Shown: one piece after another, positions 25,301 to 36,842 of the stretch
How positions within the stretch are numbered: position 1 is the stretch's first letter
Layout of the letters: every line of letters starts with the position of its first letter
Assembly: GCA_947044405.1 (NCBI GenBank)
Contig: CAMRHE010000646.1
Location: forward strand, 583,001-647,000
Origin: Leptodactylus fallax
Lineage: Eukaryota > Chordata > Amphibia > Anura > Leptodactylidae
Length of the DNA stretch: 64,000 bases
Direction: 5' to 3'
Made by a program: the position numbers and the translations under genes
Notes under the pieces: generated by a model
Database searches by the model: none
Told to the model about the DNA's origin: nothing
The model's input: the letters and a program-made list of their open reading frames with translations, nothing else

Positions 25301-28300
25301 GTATACACCACAGGGGGTCATAGTGTAGAGAGGGCAGTGATGCTGTATACACCACAGGAGGTCATAGTGTAGAGGGGGCAGTGATGCTGTATACACCACA
25401 GGGAGGTCATAGTGTAGAGAGGGCAGTGATGCTGTATACACCACAGGGGGGTCATAGTGTAGAGGGGGCAGTGATGCTGTATACACCACAGGGAGGTCAT
25501 AGTGTAGAGAGGGCAGTGATGCTGTATACACCACAGGGGGGTCATAGTGTAGAGGGGGCAGTAATGCTGTATACACCACAGGGGGTCATAGTGTAGAGAG
25601 GGCAGTGATGCTGTATACACCACAGGAGGTCATAGTGTAGAGGGGGCAGTGATGCTGTATACACCACAGGAGGTCATAGTGTAGAGGGGGCAGTGATGCT
25701 GTATACACCACAGGGGGTCATAGTGTAGAGAGGGCAGTGATGCTGTATACACCACAGGAGGTCATAGTGTAGAGAGGGCAGTGATGCTGTATACACCACA
25801 GGGGGTCATAGTGTAGAGGGGGCAGTGATGCTGTATACACCACAGGAGGACATAGTGTAGAGAGGGCAGTGATGCTGTATACACCACAGGGGGTCATAGT
25901 GTAGAGAGGGCAGTGATGCTGTATACACCACAGGGGGTCATAGTGTAGAGAGGGCAGTGATGCTGTATACACCACAGGGAGGTCATAGTGTAGAGGGGGC
26001 AGTGATGCTGTATACACCACAGGGGGTCATAGTGTAGATGGGGCAGTGATGCTGTATACACCACAGGGGGTCATAGTGTAGAGGGGGCAGTGATGCTGTA
26101 TACACCACAGGAGGTCATAGTGTAGAGGGGGCAGTGATGCTGTATACACCACAGGGAGGTCATAGTGTAGAGGGGGCAGTGATGCTGTATACACCACAGG
26201 GAGGTCATAGTGTAGAGGGGGCAGTGATGCTGTATACACCACAGGAGGTCATAGTGTAGAGGGGGCAGTGATGCTGTATACACCACAGGAGGTCATAGTG
26301 TAGAGGGGGCAGTGATGCTGTATACACCACAGGGAGGTCATAGTGTAGAGGGGGCAGTGATGCTGTATACACCACAGGGGGTCATAGTGTAGAGGGGGCA
26401 GTAATGCTGTATACACCACAGGAGGTCATAGTGTAGAGGGGGCAGTGATGCTGTATACACCACAGGGGGTCATAGTGTAGAGAGGGCAGTGATGCTGTAT
26501 ACACCACAGGGAGGTCATAGTGTAGAGGGGGCAGTGATGCTGTATACACCACATGGGGTCATAGTGTAGAGGGGGCAGTGATGCTGTATACACCACAGGA
26601 GGTCATAGTGTAGAGAGGGCAGTGATGCTGTATACACCACAGGAGGTCATAGTGTAGAGGGGGCAGTGATGCTGTATACACCACAGGAGGTCATAGTGTA
26701 GAGGGGGCAGTGATGCTGTATACACCATAGGGGGTCATAGTGTAGAGAGGGCAGTGATGCTGTATACACCACAGGAGGTCATAGTGTAGAGAGGGCAGTG
26801 ATGCTGTATACACCACAGGGGGTCATAGTGTAGAGGGGGCAGTGATGCTGTATACACCACAGGGGGTCATAGTGTAGAGGGGGCAGTGATGCTGTATACA
26901 CCACAGGAGGTCATAGTGTAGAGGGGGCAGTGATGCTGTATACACCATAGGGGGTCATAGTGTAGAGAGGGCAGTGATGCTGTATACACCACAGGAGGTC
27001 ATAGTGTAGAGGGGGCAGTGATGCTGTATACACCACAGGGGGTCATAGTGTAGAGGGGGCAGTGATGCTGTATACACCACAGGAGGACATAGTGTAGAGA
27101 GGGCAGTGATGCTGTATACACCACAGGGGGTCATAGTGTAGAGGGGGCAGTGATGCTGTATACACCACAGGAGGTCATAGTGTAGAGGGGGCAGTGATGC
27201 TGTATACACCACAGGGGGTCATAGTGTAGAGAGGGCAGTGATGCTGTATACACCACAGGGGGTCATAGTGTAGAGGGGGCAGTGATGCTGTATACACCAC
27301 AGGGGGTCATAGTGTAGAGGGGGCAGTAATGCTGTATACACCACAGGAGGTCATAGTGTAGAGGGGGCAGTGATGCTGTATACACCACAGGGGGTCATAG
27401 TGGGGGGGGGGCAGTGATGCTGTATACACCACAGGGGGTCATAGTGTAGAGGGGGCAGTGATGCTGTATACACCACAGGGGGTCATAGTGTAGAGGGGGC
27501 AGTGATGCTGTATACACCACAGGGGGTCATAGTGTAGAGGGGGCAGTGATGCTGTATACACCACAGGGGGTCATAGTGTAGAGGGGGCAGTGATGCTGTA
27601 TACACCACAGGGGGTCATAGTGTAGAGGGGGCAGTGATGCTGTATACACCACAGGGGGTCATAGTGTAGAGGGGGCAGTGATGCTGTATACACCACAGGG
27701 GGTCATAGTGTAGAGGGGGCAGTGATGCTGTATACACCACAGGGGGTCATAGTGTAGAGAGGGCAGTGATGCTGTATACACCACAGGGGGTCATAGTGTA
27801 GAGGGGGCAGTGATGCTGTATACACCACAGGGAGGTCATAGTGTAGAGGGGGCAGTGATGCTGTATACACCACAGGGGGTCATAGTGTAGAGAGGGCAGT
27901 GATGCTGTATACACCACAGGGGGTCATAGTGTAGAGGGGGCAGTGATGCTGTATACACCACAGGGAGGTCATAGTGTAGAGGGGGCAGTGATGCTGTATA
28001 CACCACAGGGAGGTCATAGTGTAGAGGGGGCAGTGATGCTGTATACACCACAGGGGGTCATAGTGTAGAGGGGGCAGTGATGCTGTATACACCACAGGGG
28101 GTCATAGTGTAGAGAGGGCAGTGATGCTGTATACACCACAGGGGGTCATAGTGTAGAGGGGGCAGTGATGCTGTATACACCACAGGGGGTCATAGGTAGA
28201 GGGGGCAGTGATGCTGTATACACCACAGGGGGGCATAGTGTAGAGGGGGCAGTGATGCTGTATACACCACAGGGGGTCATAGTGTAGAGAGGGCAGTGAT

Positions 28301-29845
28301 GCTGTATACACCACAGGGAGGTCATAGTGTAGAGGGGGCAGTGATGCTGTATACACCACAGGGGGTCATAGTGTAGAGGGGGCAGTGATGCTGTATACAC
28401 CACAGGGAGGTCATAGTGTAGAGGGGGCAGTGATGCTGTATACACCACAGGGGGTCATAGTGTAGAGGGGGCAGTGATGCTGTATACACCACAGGAGGTC
28501 ATAGTGTAGAGGGGGCAGTGATGCTGTATACACCACAGGGAGGTCATAGTGTAGAGGGGGCAGTGATGCTGTATACACCACAGGGGGGTCATAGTGTAGA
28601 GGGGGCAGTGATGCTGTATACACCACAGGGAGGTCATAGTGTAGAGGGGGCAGTGATGCTGTATACACCACAGGGAGGTCATAGTGTAGAGGGGGCAGTG
28701 ATGCTGTATACACCACAGGGGGTCATAGTGTAGAGGGGGCAGTGATGCTGTATACACCACAGGGGGTCATAGTGTAGAGAGGGCAGTGATGCTGTATACA
28801 CCACAGGGGGTCATAGTGTAGAGGGGGCAGTGATGCTGTATACACCACAGGGGGTCATAGTGTAGAGGGGGCAGTGATGCTGTATACACCACAGGGGGTC
28901 ATAGTGTAGAGGGGGCAGTGATGCTGTATACACCACAGGGGGTCATAGTGTAGAGGGGGCAGTGATGCTGTATACACCACAGGGGGTCATAGTGTAGGGA
29001 GGGGGCGGGTTCACCACGGGGGAGGGGGCAGTGATGCTGTATACACCACAGGGGGTCATAGTGTAGAGGGGGCAGTGATGCTGTATACACCACAGGGGGT
29101 CATAGTGTAGAGGGGGCAGTGATGCTGTATACACCACAGGGGGTCATAGTGTAGAGAGGGCAGTGATGCTGTATACACCACAGGGAGGTCATAGTGTAGA
29201 GAGGGCAGTGATGCTGTATACACCACAGGGGGTCATAGTGTAGAGGGGGCAGTGATGCTGTATACACCACAGGGGGTCATAGTGTAGAGGGGGCAGTGAT
29301 GCTGTATACACCACAGGGAGGTCATAGTGTAGAGGGGGCAGTGATGCTGTATACACCACAGGGAGGTCATAGTGTAGAGGGGGCAGTGATGCTGTATACA
29401 CCACAGGGGGTCATAGTGTAGAGGGGGCAGTGATGCTGTATACACCACAGGGGGTCATAGTGTAGAGGGGGCAGTGATGCTGTATACACCACAGGGGGTC
29501 ATAGTGTAGAGGGGGCAGTGATGCTGTATACACCACAGGGAGGTCATAGTGTAGAGGGGGCAGTGATGCTGTATACACCACAGGGGGTCATAGTGTAGAG
29601 GGGGCAGTGATGCTGTATACACCACAGGGGGTCATAGTGTAGAGGGGGCAGTGATGCTGTATACACCACAGGGAGGTCATAGTGTAGAGGGGGCAGTGAT
29701 GCTGTATACACCACAGGGGGTCATAGTGTAGAGGGGGCAGTGATGCTGTATACACCACAGGGAGGTCATAGTGTAGAGGGGGGCAGTGATGCTGTATACA
29801 CCACAGGGGGTCATAGTGTAGAGGGGGCAGTGGCACTGTATAGAC
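22336..29845. repeat. 7.5-kb array of a 44-bp G-rich unit
   Basis: About 170 copies of a 44-bp unit containing GGCAGTGATGCTGTATACAC, CACAGGGGGTCATAGTG and TAGAGGGG. Runs of four to six G occur twice per unit on the plus (transcribed-sense) strand. Variants at GGGGG/GGAGG and GAGAGG/GGGGG recur in blocks, indicating repeated unequal exchange. Single odd copies sit at 27400 (G-run), 28192 and 29000. All minus-strand frames beginning MVYTASLP are array artefacts. Confidence 0.97.
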
Positions 29846-30317
29846 CCTGAAGTGCAGGGGGCATTATATATACTGGAACTGACATCATAAATACCCCAGA
29901 CTCTGGAACACCGTATACACCTGTAAGTTTAGACTGGGGCAGGGTGGAGGTATGGACCCCAGGTTACAGTTCAGGGGCGCAGTCTATAGGGGTGTCAGAC
30001 GCTGAGTGGAGGAGTTATAGATGATGTCTTGGAAAGATTCCCGGGGTAGATTTGGGGGGATTTATTATACGCAGGCTGGTCAGGGACTATATAAACTCCT
30101 GTACACTTTGGGGGTTCCTCTATTTAAAGACATTACCTATAGCAGTACCAATACCTCAAACAATAGGCCTCTACCTCCCGGCATATGTCAGGGCTCCCCG
30201 AATCCATTAGCAGAATGTTCTGTAATCTGTGACTGAATCATAATCCGCTGATTATTACATCGTGATTCAGGAGAGAAGGCCCAGAATACAGGAGAGCAGC
30301 CGCAACACTGCAAGGTA
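29846..30317. other. intronic unique sequence
   Basis: Unique sequence between the 44-bp array and the GATA microsatellite. The short frame 30021-30236 has no recognised domain. Confidence 0.5.
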
Positions 30318-30368
30318 TACATAGATATGAGATAGATATAGATAGATAGATAGATAGATAGATATGAG

Positions 30369-30423
<55 letters not shown>

Positions 30424-30440
30424 AAGATAGATAGATAGAC
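30318..30440. repeat. (GATA)n microsatellite
   Basis: A GATA tetranucleotide run of about 120 bp with small interruptions, immediately next to the left end of a Tc1-like element. Confidence 0.97.
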
Positions 30441-31803
30441 AGTGCCTTGCGAAAGTATTCAGCCCCCTTGAACTTTTCAACCTTTTGCCACATTTCAGGC
30501 TTCAAACATAAAGATATAAAATTTAAAATTTTTGGTGAAGAATCCAACAAGTGGGACACAATTGTGAAGTGGAACGAAATGTATTGGTTATTTTAAACTT
30601 TTGTAAATAATAAAAACTGAAAAGTGGGGCGTGCAATATTATTCGGCCCCTTTACTTTCCGTGCAGCAAACTCAGTCCAGAAGTTCAGTGAGGATCTCTG
30701 AATGATCCAATGTTGTCCTAAATGTCTGATGATGATAAATATAATCCACCTGTGTGTACAAGTCTCTGTATAAATGCACCTGCTCTGTGATAGTCTCAGG
30801 GTTCTGTTTAAAGCGCAGAGAGCATCATGAAGACCAAGGAACACACCAGGCAGGTTCGTGATACTGTTGTTGAGAAGTTTAAAGCCGGATTTGGATACAA
30901 AAAGATTTCCCAAACTTTAAACATCCCAAGGAGCACTGTGCAAGCGATCATATTGTAATGGAAGGAGTATCAGACCACTGCAAATCTACCAAGACCCGGC
31001 CGTCCATCTAAACTTTCATCTCAAACAAGGAGAAGACTGATCAGAGATGCAGCCAAGAGGCCCATGATCACTCTGGATGAACTGCAGAGATCTACAGCTG
31101 AGGTGGGAGAGTCTGTCCATAGGACAACAATCAGTCGTACACTGCACAAATCTGGCCTTTATGGAAGAGTGGCAAGAAGAAAGCCATTTCTCAAAGATAT
31201 CCATAAAAAGCCACCTGGGAGACACCAAACATGTGGAAGAAGGTGCTCTGCTCAGAGGGAACCAAAATCCAACTTATTGGCCACAATGCAAAACGATATG
31301 TTTGGCGTAAAAGCAACACAGCTCATCCCCCTGAACACACCATCCCCACTGTCACACATGGTGGGGGCAGCATCATGGTTTGGGCCTGCTTTTCTTCAGC
31401 AGGGACAGGGAAGATGGTTAAAATTGATGGGAAGATGGATGGAGCCAAATACAGGACCATTCTGGAAGAAAACCTGTTGGAGTCTGCAAAAGACCTGAGA
31501 CTGGGACGGAGATTTATCTTCCAACAAGACAATGATCCCAAACATAAAGCCAAATCTACAATGGAATGGTTCCCAAATAAACGTATCCAGGTGTTAGAAT
31601 GGCCAAGTCAAAGTCCAGACCTGAATCCAATCGAGAATCTGTGGAAAGAGCTGAAAACTGCTGTTCACAAACGCTCTCCATCCAACCTCACTGAGCTCCA
31701 GCTGTTTTCCAAGGAAGAATGGGCAAGAACTGATAGAGACAAACCCCAAGCGACTTGTAGCTGTAATCGCAGTGAAAGGGGGCGCTACAAAGTATTAACT
31801 TAA
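30441..31803 (+). mobile_element. Tc1-like DNA transposon, 3' truncated
   Basis: The left terminal sequence CAGTGCCTTGCGAAAG (30441) is typical of a Tc1-like family widespread in fish and frogs. A leader and a transposase-derived region follow. Similarity stops at the end of the transposase (about 31803); the inverted right terminal repeat is missing, so the copy cannot be mobilised. Confidence 0.88.
30827..31803 (+). pseudogene. Tc1-like transposase pseudogene
   Basis: It starts at ATG 30827 with MKTKEHTRQVRDTVVEKF, the helix-turn-helix DNA-binding region, followed by an in-frame stop near 30955. The remainder is scattered over at least two frames: 31064-31230 carries the second DNA-binding part (ITLDELQRSTAEVGESVH) and 31231-31803 the catalytic part. 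A deletion at about 31210 removes roughly twenty bases. The first catalytic Asp region (normally WSDE) reads CSEG, so that Asp is lost, whereas QQDNDPKHK and SPDLNPIENLWKE remain. Stop codon, frameshifts and active-site loss make it dead. Confidence 0.9.
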
Positions 31804-32572
31804 TCTCACAGAGGGTTCTACACCATTCCCTATTACTTCATATCTCACAGAAAATAAATGGTTTCAAACGATAAAACTTAACTTTTAATATTTTAAAATA
31901 AAAATTGCACAAAGGACGTCCACTAATCTACTAAAAGACAGATCAATGTGGTCTGTGCCTGCCTATTCAAAGTTTATTCAGGATTTAAATGTTAGACAGT
32001 ATTCACACTCTCCAACTTTCCACTGGACCTAGGGTGTAATAAGATACTTTCACCACCCTTAGACTAAGGTTATAGTATCACGGCTGCATCATACAACAGG
32101 TCAGTATTTTGTCAGTTGCTCTTAGTGCTAGGAAAACCCAAACACCTGAGTTTTCTGCATTATGTAGAAGTTCCTCCTGACGTCAGCAGGTGTCTGTGTC
32201 CGCCGTGTCCGTCTCCCTCCTCTCTTTGTTACGAGCTGTTATTGTGGAGAGGTCAGTGATGGAATTATCTGTCTTTCTGATATTACTGACTGTGATTGTA
32301 CAACCACCTGCAGACGCCAGCTCAGGATTCTTAAAGTAGCCTCAAGGTTGACTTCAACAGCTTAAGTTTTTGAGCTGAATGTCTAAGAAATCCTCATCAA
32401 TAAACCTCTGTCAGAAGGACCGTTACCTAAACAAGGCCATAAACACCAAAACTAAGCCCCCAAGGATAGCAACCCCAACCCCATGCCATGTGAGAGAGGT
32501 GTCAGAGCTGTCAGTGTGTGGCCTCTGCTGCTGTATCCAGACTGGGAATGAGGCATCTCCCCCTGGGTGCTG
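31804..32572. other. intronic sequence, nothing recognised
   Basis: AT-rich then mixed sequence after the Tc1 copy. The open frame starting 32379 runs into the next array and has no recognised domain. No exon is supported. Confidence 0.5.
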
Positions 32573-33415
32573 GGATGGTCAGTGGGTATATGGGTGGTGG
32601 ATATATGGATGGTCAGTGGGCTTATGGGTGGTGGGTGTATGGATGGTCAATGGGCTTATGGGTGGTGGGTGTATGGATGGTCAGTGGGTTTATGGGTAGT
32701 GGGTATATGGATAGTCAGTGGGCTTATGGGTGGTGGGTGTATGAACGGTCAGTGGGTTTATGGGTGGTGGGTGTATGGATGGTCAGTGGGTTTATGGGTG
32801 GTGGGTGCATGGATGGTCAGTGGGTTTATGGGTGGTGGGTGTATGGATGGTCAATGGGTTTATGGGTGGTGGGTGTATGGATGGTCAGTTGGTTTATGGG
32901 TGGTGGATGTATGGATGGTCAGTGGGTTTATGGGTGGTGGGTGTATGGATCGTCAGTGGGTTTATGGGTGGTGGGTGTATGGATGGTCAGTGGGTTTATG
33001 GGTGGTGGGCGTATGGATGGTCAGTGGGTTTATGGGTGGTGGGTGTATGGATGGTCAGTGGGTTTATGGGTGGTGGGTGTATGGATGGTCAATGGGTTTA
33101 TGGGTGGTGGGTGTATGGATGGTCAATGGGTTTATGGGTCGTGGGTGTATGGATGGTAAATGGGTTTATGGGTGGTGGGTGTATGGATGGTCAGTGGGTT
33201 TATAGGTGGTGGGTGTATGGATGGTCAGTGGGTTTATAGGTGGTGGGTGTATGGATGTCAGTGAGCTCATGGGTGGTGGGTGTATGGATGGTCAGTGGGT
33301 TTATGGGTGGTGGGTGTATGGATGTCAGTGAGCTCATGGGTGGTGGGTGTATGGATGGTCAGTGGGTTTATGGATGGTCAGTGGGTTTATGAGTGGTGGG
33401 TGTATGGATGGTCAA
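32573..33415. repeat. 34-bp GT-rich minisatellite
   Basis: About 25 copies of a 34-bp unit, GGATGGTCAGTGGGTTTATG followed by GGTGGTGGGTGTAT, with a minor form using GGGCTTATG. Degenerate copies with the same ATGGATGGT core continue in patches to about 33990, interrupted by unrelated sequence. All three plus frames stay open across it and are artefacts. Confidence 0.95.
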
Positions 33416-33540
33416 TGGTTTTATGGATGCGGGTTTATCGATAGTTGATGGGTGGGTGGATGTAAAATTTATAGAAGGTGGGTGTTGGGTGGGTTTTTGG
33501 ATGGTCAATAGTATATGGACGGTCAGTGGTCAGCTGGAAG

Positions 33541-34200
33541 GCAAGTTTATGGCTGGCCATACACCTCAGATTTTGGATGGTCGAAGTACAGTCCGTCTGC
33601 TGATTGATGATCAGCCAAAAGTCATCAATTGTGCCAATCTCTGGTATTTTCGGCCAACAATGTCCAGGATGTCCTTTCTAAGGTCTGCCTCCGGCCAGCC
33701 ACAAACAACTGCAGCATCTACATGTCCGATATTCGGCTGTTGGTTGATTCGGCCATTTTCGCAAACGACAGTCTAGTGTATAACACAGGCTTATGGATGG
33801 TTGGTGATTGGTTGCTTAGAGGGTTTATGGATGATGGGTGGTGGGTTCATGGATGGTTGTAGATGATAGCCTTATGATTGGTCAGTAGGTGAGTTCATGG
33901 ATGGTTGTAGATGACAGGCTTATGATTAGTGGGTGAAAATTGCAGATGGTCGGTGGATGGTGCGTTCATGGATGGTCTGTTTGGTTGAATAGTGGGTTTA
34001 TAGTGATAATGGCTGAGACGTCCATTTCGGCCAACAAACAGCTTAAAATTTGACACATACAGTAGATGCTGCAAACATTTTTTCGCAACTGGCTGAGAAC
34101 AGACTGCAGGAATACTTTGCCCCAAAATGGCAGTATTTGGTATGATCATAAGCTAAGAACTGAACTGCCCCACTCCTCCCCCGATCAGGCAGTTTAGTTG
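33541..34200. repeat. possible MITE fragments within decayed 34-bp array
   Basis: Segments near 33548 (GGCCATACACCTCAGATTTT) and 33640-33780 rich in CGGCCAA and CGGCCATT, and a partly inverted related stretch near 34000-34100, resemble the ends of a DNA transposon family. Between them lie remnant GGATGGT repeats. Ends and target duplications are not clear, so the call is tentative. Confidence 0.35.
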
Positions 34201-34366
34201 GTAATGGTGGGCTTGTTTGATCCCATCTTAAATTGTATGGCTGACTTAAGGATGAATGGTCAGTGGGGGGGCACCTGGATCGTAACATTACTCGTATGAC
34301 TAGAAGACACATAATGAGGTCACCACTGACCACTCAGGTTGAAGTCCTTGTGTTTATTATTTACAG

Positions 34367-34479
34367 GACCCCCCTATATGCAGGTGACCATAGAAGATGT
34401 CCACACCCACTGCGGAGAAACAGCCCAGTTTGATGCTGTGATTGATGGAAGCTCCCCACTGACCATAACCTGGTATAAG
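34367..34479 (+). CDS. OBSCN: obscurin Ig domain, N-terminal half
   Basis: A 113-bp exon with acceptor TTATTTACAG (ends 34366) and donor AAG|GTAAGA (34480). It reads PPYMQVTIEDVHTHCGETAQ and then FDAVIDG, SPLTITWYK: strands A to C of an I-set immunoglobulin domain. The core Trp is present (TWYK). The B-strand position that usually holds Cys is Phe (AQF), so no canonical disulfide can form. The MQVTIEDV start and the Phe in place of Cys match the Ig domain just before the first kinase of mammalian obscurin as I recall it. The last 26 bases of this exon are the source of the tandem array that fills the next intron. Confidence 0.92.
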
Positions 34480-36340
34480 GTAAGACCCCACTGACCATAA
34501 CCTGGTATAAGGTAAGACCCCACTGACCATAACCTGGTATAAGGTAAGACCCCACTGACCATAACCTGGTATAAGGTAAGACCCCACTGACCATAACCTG
34601 GTATAAGGTAAGACCCCACTGACCATAACCTGGTATAAGGTAAGACCCCACTGACCATAACCTGGTATAAGGTAAGACCCCACTGACCATAACCTGGTAT
34701 AAGGTAAGACCCCACTGACCATAGCCTGGTATAAGGTAAGACCCCACTGACCATAGCCTGGTATAAGGTAAGACCCCACTGACCATAACCTGGTATAAGG
34801 TAAGACCCCACTGACCATAACCTGGTATAAGGTAAGACCCCACTGACCATAACCTGGTATAAGGTAAGACCCCACTGACCATAACCTGGTATAAGGTAAG
34901 ACCCTACTGACCATAGCCTGGTATAAGGTAAGACCCCACTGACCATAACCTGGTATAAGGTAAGACCCCACTGACCATAACCTGGTATAAGGTAAGACCC
35001 CACTGACCATAACCTGGTATAAGGTAAGACCCCACTGACCATAACCTGGTATAAGGTAAGACCCCACTGACCATAACCTGGTATAAGGTAAGACCCCACT
35101 GACCATAACCTGGTATAAGGTAAGACCCCACTGACCAAACCGGATAAGGAAGACCCCACTGACCATAACCTGGTATAAGGTAAGACCCCACTGACCATAA
35201 CCTGGTATAAGGTAAGACCCCACTGACCATAACCTGGTATAAGGTAAGACCCCACTGACCATAACCTGGTATAAGGTAAGACCCCACTGACCATAACCTG
35301 GTATAAGGTAAGACCCCACTGACCATAACCTGGTATAAGGTAAGACCCCACTGACCATAACCTGGTATAAGGTAAGACCCCACTGACCATAAGCCCCCCT
35401 GGTATAAGGTAAGACCCCACTGACCATAACCTGGTATAAGGTAAGACCCCACTGACCATAACCTGGTATAAGGTAAGACCCACTGACCATAGCCTGGTAT
35501 AAGGTAAGACCCCACTGACCATAACCTGGTATAAGGTAAGACCCCACTGACCATAACCTGGTATAAGGTAAGACCCCACTGACCATAACCTGGTATAAGG
35601 TAAGACCCCACTGACCATAACCTGGTATAAGGTAAGACCCCACTGACCATAGCCTGGTATAAGGTAAGACCCCACTGACCATAGCCTGGTATAAGGTAAG
35701 ACCCCACTGACCATAACCTGGTATAAGGTAAGACCCCACTGACCATAGCCTGGTATAAGGTAAGACCCCACTGACCATAACCTGGTAGCCCCTAAGGTAA
35801 GACCCCACTGACCATAACCTGGTATAAGGTAAGACCCCACTGACCATAACCTGGTATAAGGTAAGACCCCACTGACCATAACCTGGTATAAGGTAAGACC
35901 CCACTGACCATAACCTGGTATAAGGTAAGACCCACTGACCATAGCCTGGTATAAGGTAAGACCCCACTGACCATAACCTGGTATAAGGTAAGACCCCACT
36001 GACCATAACCTGGTATAAGGTAAGACCCCACTGACCATAACCTGGTATAAGGTAAGACCCCACTGACCATAACCTGGTATAAGGTAAGACCCCACTGACC
36101 ATAACCTGGTATAAGGTAAGACCCCACTGACCATAGCCTGGTATAAGGTAAGACCCCACTGACCATAACCTGGTATAAGGTAAGACCCCACTGACCATAA
36201 CCTGGTATAAGGTAAGACCCCACTGACCATAACCTGGTATAAGGTAAGACCCCACTGACCATAACCTGGTATAAGGTAAGACCCCACTGACCATAACCTG
36301 GTATAAGGTAAGACCCCACTGACCATAGCCTGGCATACAG
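34454..36340 (+). repeat. 32-bp array duplicating the exon/intron boundary
   Basis: About 58 head-to-tail copies of a 32-bp unit. The first copy is the last 26 bases of exon 34367-34479 plus the first 6 intron bases (GTAAGA). Nearly every copy repeats CCTGGTATAAGGTAAGACC and so contains a 5' splice site identical to the real one. Copies vary mainly at CCATAACC/CCATAGCC. Indel copies lie near 35135, 35394, 35480, 35786 and 35930. The last copy (36313-36340) has lost the donor (GGCATACAGG). After it only about 53 bases remain before the acceptor at 36393. The long minus-strand frames of up to 721 codons (34357-36539) are artefacts. Confidence 0.97.
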
Positions 36341-36393
36341 GAGGACGCCTTCTGTGCATGCACTTTATAAAAACTTGTCTTTTGCTTTCACAG

Positions 36394-36562
36394 GACAATG
36401 GCCTGTTGAAGGAGAATGATAGAATGAAGACGTTGCGAGAAGGAGGGAAATATTCCCTGATCATCCAGAACACGGAGTCTGGAGATGGCGGGGTGTACAC
36501 ATGTGTGGCCCACAACTCTGCTGGAGAAGTGTCCTGCAAGGCCGAGCTCCTTATGGTTTCTG
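36394..36562 (+). CDS. OBSCN: obscurin Ig domain, C-terminal half
   Basis: A 169-bp exon following acceptor TTTGCTTTCACAG (ends 36393); donor G|GTAATT at 36563. It joins in phase 0 to WYK and reads DNGLLKENDRMK, GGKYSLIIQNTESGDGGVY, TCVAHNSAGEVSCKAELL: strands C' to G of the I-set domain. The F-strand motif DGGVYTC supplies the conserved Tyr and Cys. The match to mammalian obscurin (VYTC, then CKAELL) is strong. An ATG at 36358 in the intron is not a start. Confidence 0.93.
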
Positions 36563-36842
36563 GTAATTATATCTCCATGTAATACTACATACTGTATACA
36601 CACATGTCCATATAATACTACATATACACACATCTCCATATAACACTACATACGCATACATCTCCATATAACACTACATACGTATACATCTCCATATAAT
36701 ATTACATATACACCTCCATATAACAACACTATATAAACACACATCTGGAACCATACAGCAGTGCACCTTGGGAGCCAAGATGGTGGCTATACAGTCAGAA
36801 TGCAGCAGTGAGGCTCCATCAGAGACAGAAGTGCAAAGAAAT
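36563..36842. other. intron start with short ATA-rich repeats
   Basis: The beginning of the 9.9-kb intron between the Ig and kinase exons. It carries six or so loose copies of a roughly 27-30-bp motif containing ATCTCCATATAACACTACAT (36600-36730), then unique sequence. Confidence 0.7.

Noticed and set aside
34357..36539. Minus-strand frames of 668 and 721 codons
   Set aside because: They read through the 32-bp array on the opposite strand in all frames. The unit is explained by the duplicated exon boundary.
36358..36582. 74-codon frame starting at ATG 36358
   Set aside because: The ATG is in the intron; the coding part begins after the acceptor at 36393 and ends at the donor 36563.
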